A stretch of 64,000 nt of DNA, taken from positions 610,767,501 to 610,831,500 of the forward strand of contig CM057456.1 of the NCBI GenBank assembly GCA_016271365.2, given 5' to 3'. This document shows positions 62,769-64,000 of this stretch, piece after piece. Each line of letters starts with the position of its first letter. Within the stretch, counting starts at the first letter, position 1. Under the pieces are notes generated by a model. The model saw only the letters and a list, made by a program, of their open reading frames with translations, was not told the origin of the DNA and did no database searches. The translations under genes and the position numbers were made by a program. The stretch is from Neoceratodus forsteri. Taxonomy: Eukaryota > Chordata > Ceratodontiformes > Ceratodontidae.

Positions 62769-63345
62769 CAGGTTTTTAAGAATAGCAGACTTGAACAAAT
62801 TCAACATAATGTTTTTCACAGGGCATACCTGACTCCAAAAAGATTACATAAATTTAATATGCAAATCACGGATACATGCCCAAGATGTCAGAGTCAGATT
62901 GGGTCACTTCTTCATATGTTTGTAAAGTGTCCTCAGATCTTCAAATTTTGGGAAGAGATAATGGTCTGTGCCTCGAAGGTGCTAGGCCTTGATGTGCCTT
63001 TTGACCCTACAATAATTATGTTTGGAATCAGTTATTTCCTGCAGTTAGGAAACAGTGGGGATGAGGAGGAAAATAAAGGGAGACTATTGGACATCTTATT
63101 AATAAATGCAAAAAAAACTAGTCTTGCAAAATTGGAAAGTTAAAAATCCCCCAACCACTGTAAAGTGGTTGAACTTTGTTATGGATTGTGGAAACTTAGA
63201 GAGCATTTTCTACTCTCAGGAACTGAAGTTGGCAAGATTTAAGAAGATTTGGGAACCTTTACTAACCCATCTGAAAAAGGAAAAAAGTAGACGTCATGTC
63301 CTGCTTGCCTTTCCATGTGGAGGCTTATTTGTATCTGTATAGTAA
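62769..63345 (+). pseudogene. L1 ORF2 C-terminus and 3' end
   Basis: Resumes after the Harbinger element: QVFKNSRLEQIQHNVFHRAY, LTPKRLHKFNMQITDTCPRC, QSQIGSLLHMFVKCPQIFKF, WEEIMVCASKVLGLDVPF. C-x2-C-x10-H-x4-C is the ORF2 C-terminal zinc-knuckle. ORF2 runs on to about 63142/63342, then a short 3' UTR (with a conserved-looking TCATGAGGAGG) to the A-run at 63482. Confidence 0.88.
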
Positions 63346-63520
63346 ATATAGTTCATAAATATTCATGAGGAGGATACTTCCCTGGTACTCCACCCCCCTT
63401 TCTGAAAAATGATGATGAGCAACTTCTTCCTGAAACAACTATGTGTCTAAATGGGAAATATGCTCTGGTTTGATTCGTGGGAAAAAAAAAAAAAAAGGAA
63501 AATAAGAGCATACTGGTGCC

Positions 63521-64000
63521 AGAGAAAAGACAAACTGACAAAACCGGTTCCAGTAACAAGAACCTTGCTTCAAGCCCTCCAGTGGTAGAAGGAGGCAGAC
63601 AACCTCAGGTAAGGGGTACCCTTCCAAAGGTAAACCCCAGCAGCTATCCTTACAACCGATGCCTCTCTGTTAGGGTGGGGTGCTCACTTAGGGGATCACA
63701 CCACTCATGGAACCTGGTCCATCACAGAGTCACTCCTGCATATAAATTTGCTGGAGTTAAGGGCAGTGTTTCTGGCCTTGAAAACATTCACCCATCTGGT
63801 ACAAGGGAAAGTGGTGCAAGTCAGGACATATAACACCACAGCAGCGTACTGTATAAATAAGCAAGGGGGAACAAGGTCAGACCCGCATGCATAGAGGCTA
63901 TGAAAGTCTGGAATCTGGTTTACTCACTAAAGGCCTCATTACAGGCCATTCACATACCAGGAAAGGACAACACCCTGGCAGATGCCCTGAGCAGAATCAA
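63521..64000 (+). pseudogene. DIRS-3 RT end and RNase H, cut by window end
   Basis: Continues the DIRS-3 coding after the L1. ASLLGWGAHLG-like text appears as CLSVRVGCSLRGSHHSWNL in one frame, and in the true frame from about 63655 as TDASLLGWGAHLGDHTTHGT, LLHINLLELRAVFLALKTFT, VQVRTYNTTAAYCINKQGG, with shifts. The Asp in the conserved VRTDxTT motif reads Tyr here. IPGKDNTLADALSRI follows at 63950-64000, where the window ends. Confidence 0.82.

Larger units (their letters stand above)
48116..63504 (+). mobile_element. L1-type LINE, near full length, with nested insertions
   Basis: Flanked by 16-bp target duplications AGAGCACACTGGTGCC (48100-48115) and AGAGCATACTGGTGCC (63505-63520), one mismatch. 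It begins TAGTGGGGGATAATGTGATC, TGAAGACGGCGG, a typical L1 5' UTR start, and ends in a poly(A) run at 63482-63496. After removing the nested elements its length is about 6.0 kb. ORF1 and ORF2 are both present and broken. Target-primed reverse transcription explains the A-tail and the duplication. Confidence 0.93.
44849..64000 (+). mobile_element. DIRS-3, split by an L1 and cut by the window end
   Basis: The left end CTAAATCCAGGTATTCTTCT follows TTTT, like the TTT sites of DIRS-1 and DIRS-2. It aligns with the DIRS-1 left end (CAGTCA, CTGCCC, ATGGAACG, ATGCAAATGATAGAA, TCAGATTT, CTCCGCCTG). Gag and RT run to 48115, the L1 occupies 48116-63504, and RT end/RNase H continue from 63521 to the window end. 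DIRS-3 is closer to DIRS-1 than to DIRS-2. Confidence 0.88.

Overview
The window looks like intronic DNA of a large-genome vertebrate, most likely an amphibian (caecilian- or salamander-like) or lungfish-like animal. The only host coding sequence I recognise is two short, correctly spliced, phase-0 exons on the + strand (35415-35504 and 37470-37526). Their peptides match consecutive segments of the DENN-family trafficking protein AVL9 as I remember it. If so, everything else lies in AVL9 introns: at least 35.4 kb upstream, 1.97 kb between the exons, and at least 26 kb downstream. The repeat mix (full-length DIRS tyrosine-recombinase elements, L2 and CR1 LINEs, a ~6 kb L1, a Gmr1-type Gypsy element, a Harbinger-type DNA transposon, hairpin MITEs, a tRNA-derived SINE) fits such a genome. 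Species cannot be decided from the sequence.

Layout. 1-3546: an old LINE tail, a hairpin MITE, an eroded CR1 piece, a ~75-bp minisatellite and a 234-bp higher-order tandem repeat. 3546-19082: one ~4 kb L2-like LINE carrying a 2A-like peptide (DIESNPGP). It is split by two DIRS elements (6513-12281 and 12521-18209) that sit at TTT sites without target duplication. 19083-27268: CR1 pieces (the largest 20917-23288), MITEs and unassigned intron. 27313-34476: a Gypsy element on the minus strand with two ~1.1 kb LTRs, a SCAN-like capsid segment and integrase placed before reverse transcriptase (Gmr1 order), bracketed by a 44-bp direct repeat. 34752-40547: MITE, SINE, the AVL9 exons, a TTAA-flanked MITE, a minus-strand L1/Tx1 remnant carrying two MITEs, and a ~385-bp palindrome.

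40829-64000 is one deep nest. A DIRS-like element with only gag recognisable (DIRS-4, holding a CR1 piece) is interrupted at 44849 by DIRS-3. DIRS-3 is interrupted by a ~6 kb L1 (48116-63504, 16-bp target duplication). The L1 is interrupted by a 1.8 kb non-autonomous DNA element (51222-53038) and a 7.4 kb Harbinger-type transposon (55372-62768), and the transposon contains a CR1 fragment. The window ends inside DIRS-3 RNase H.

Nearly all TE reading frames are broken. What survives well is structure: ends, target sites, internal complementary regions, gene order and conserved motifs, which give a readable relative insertion history.
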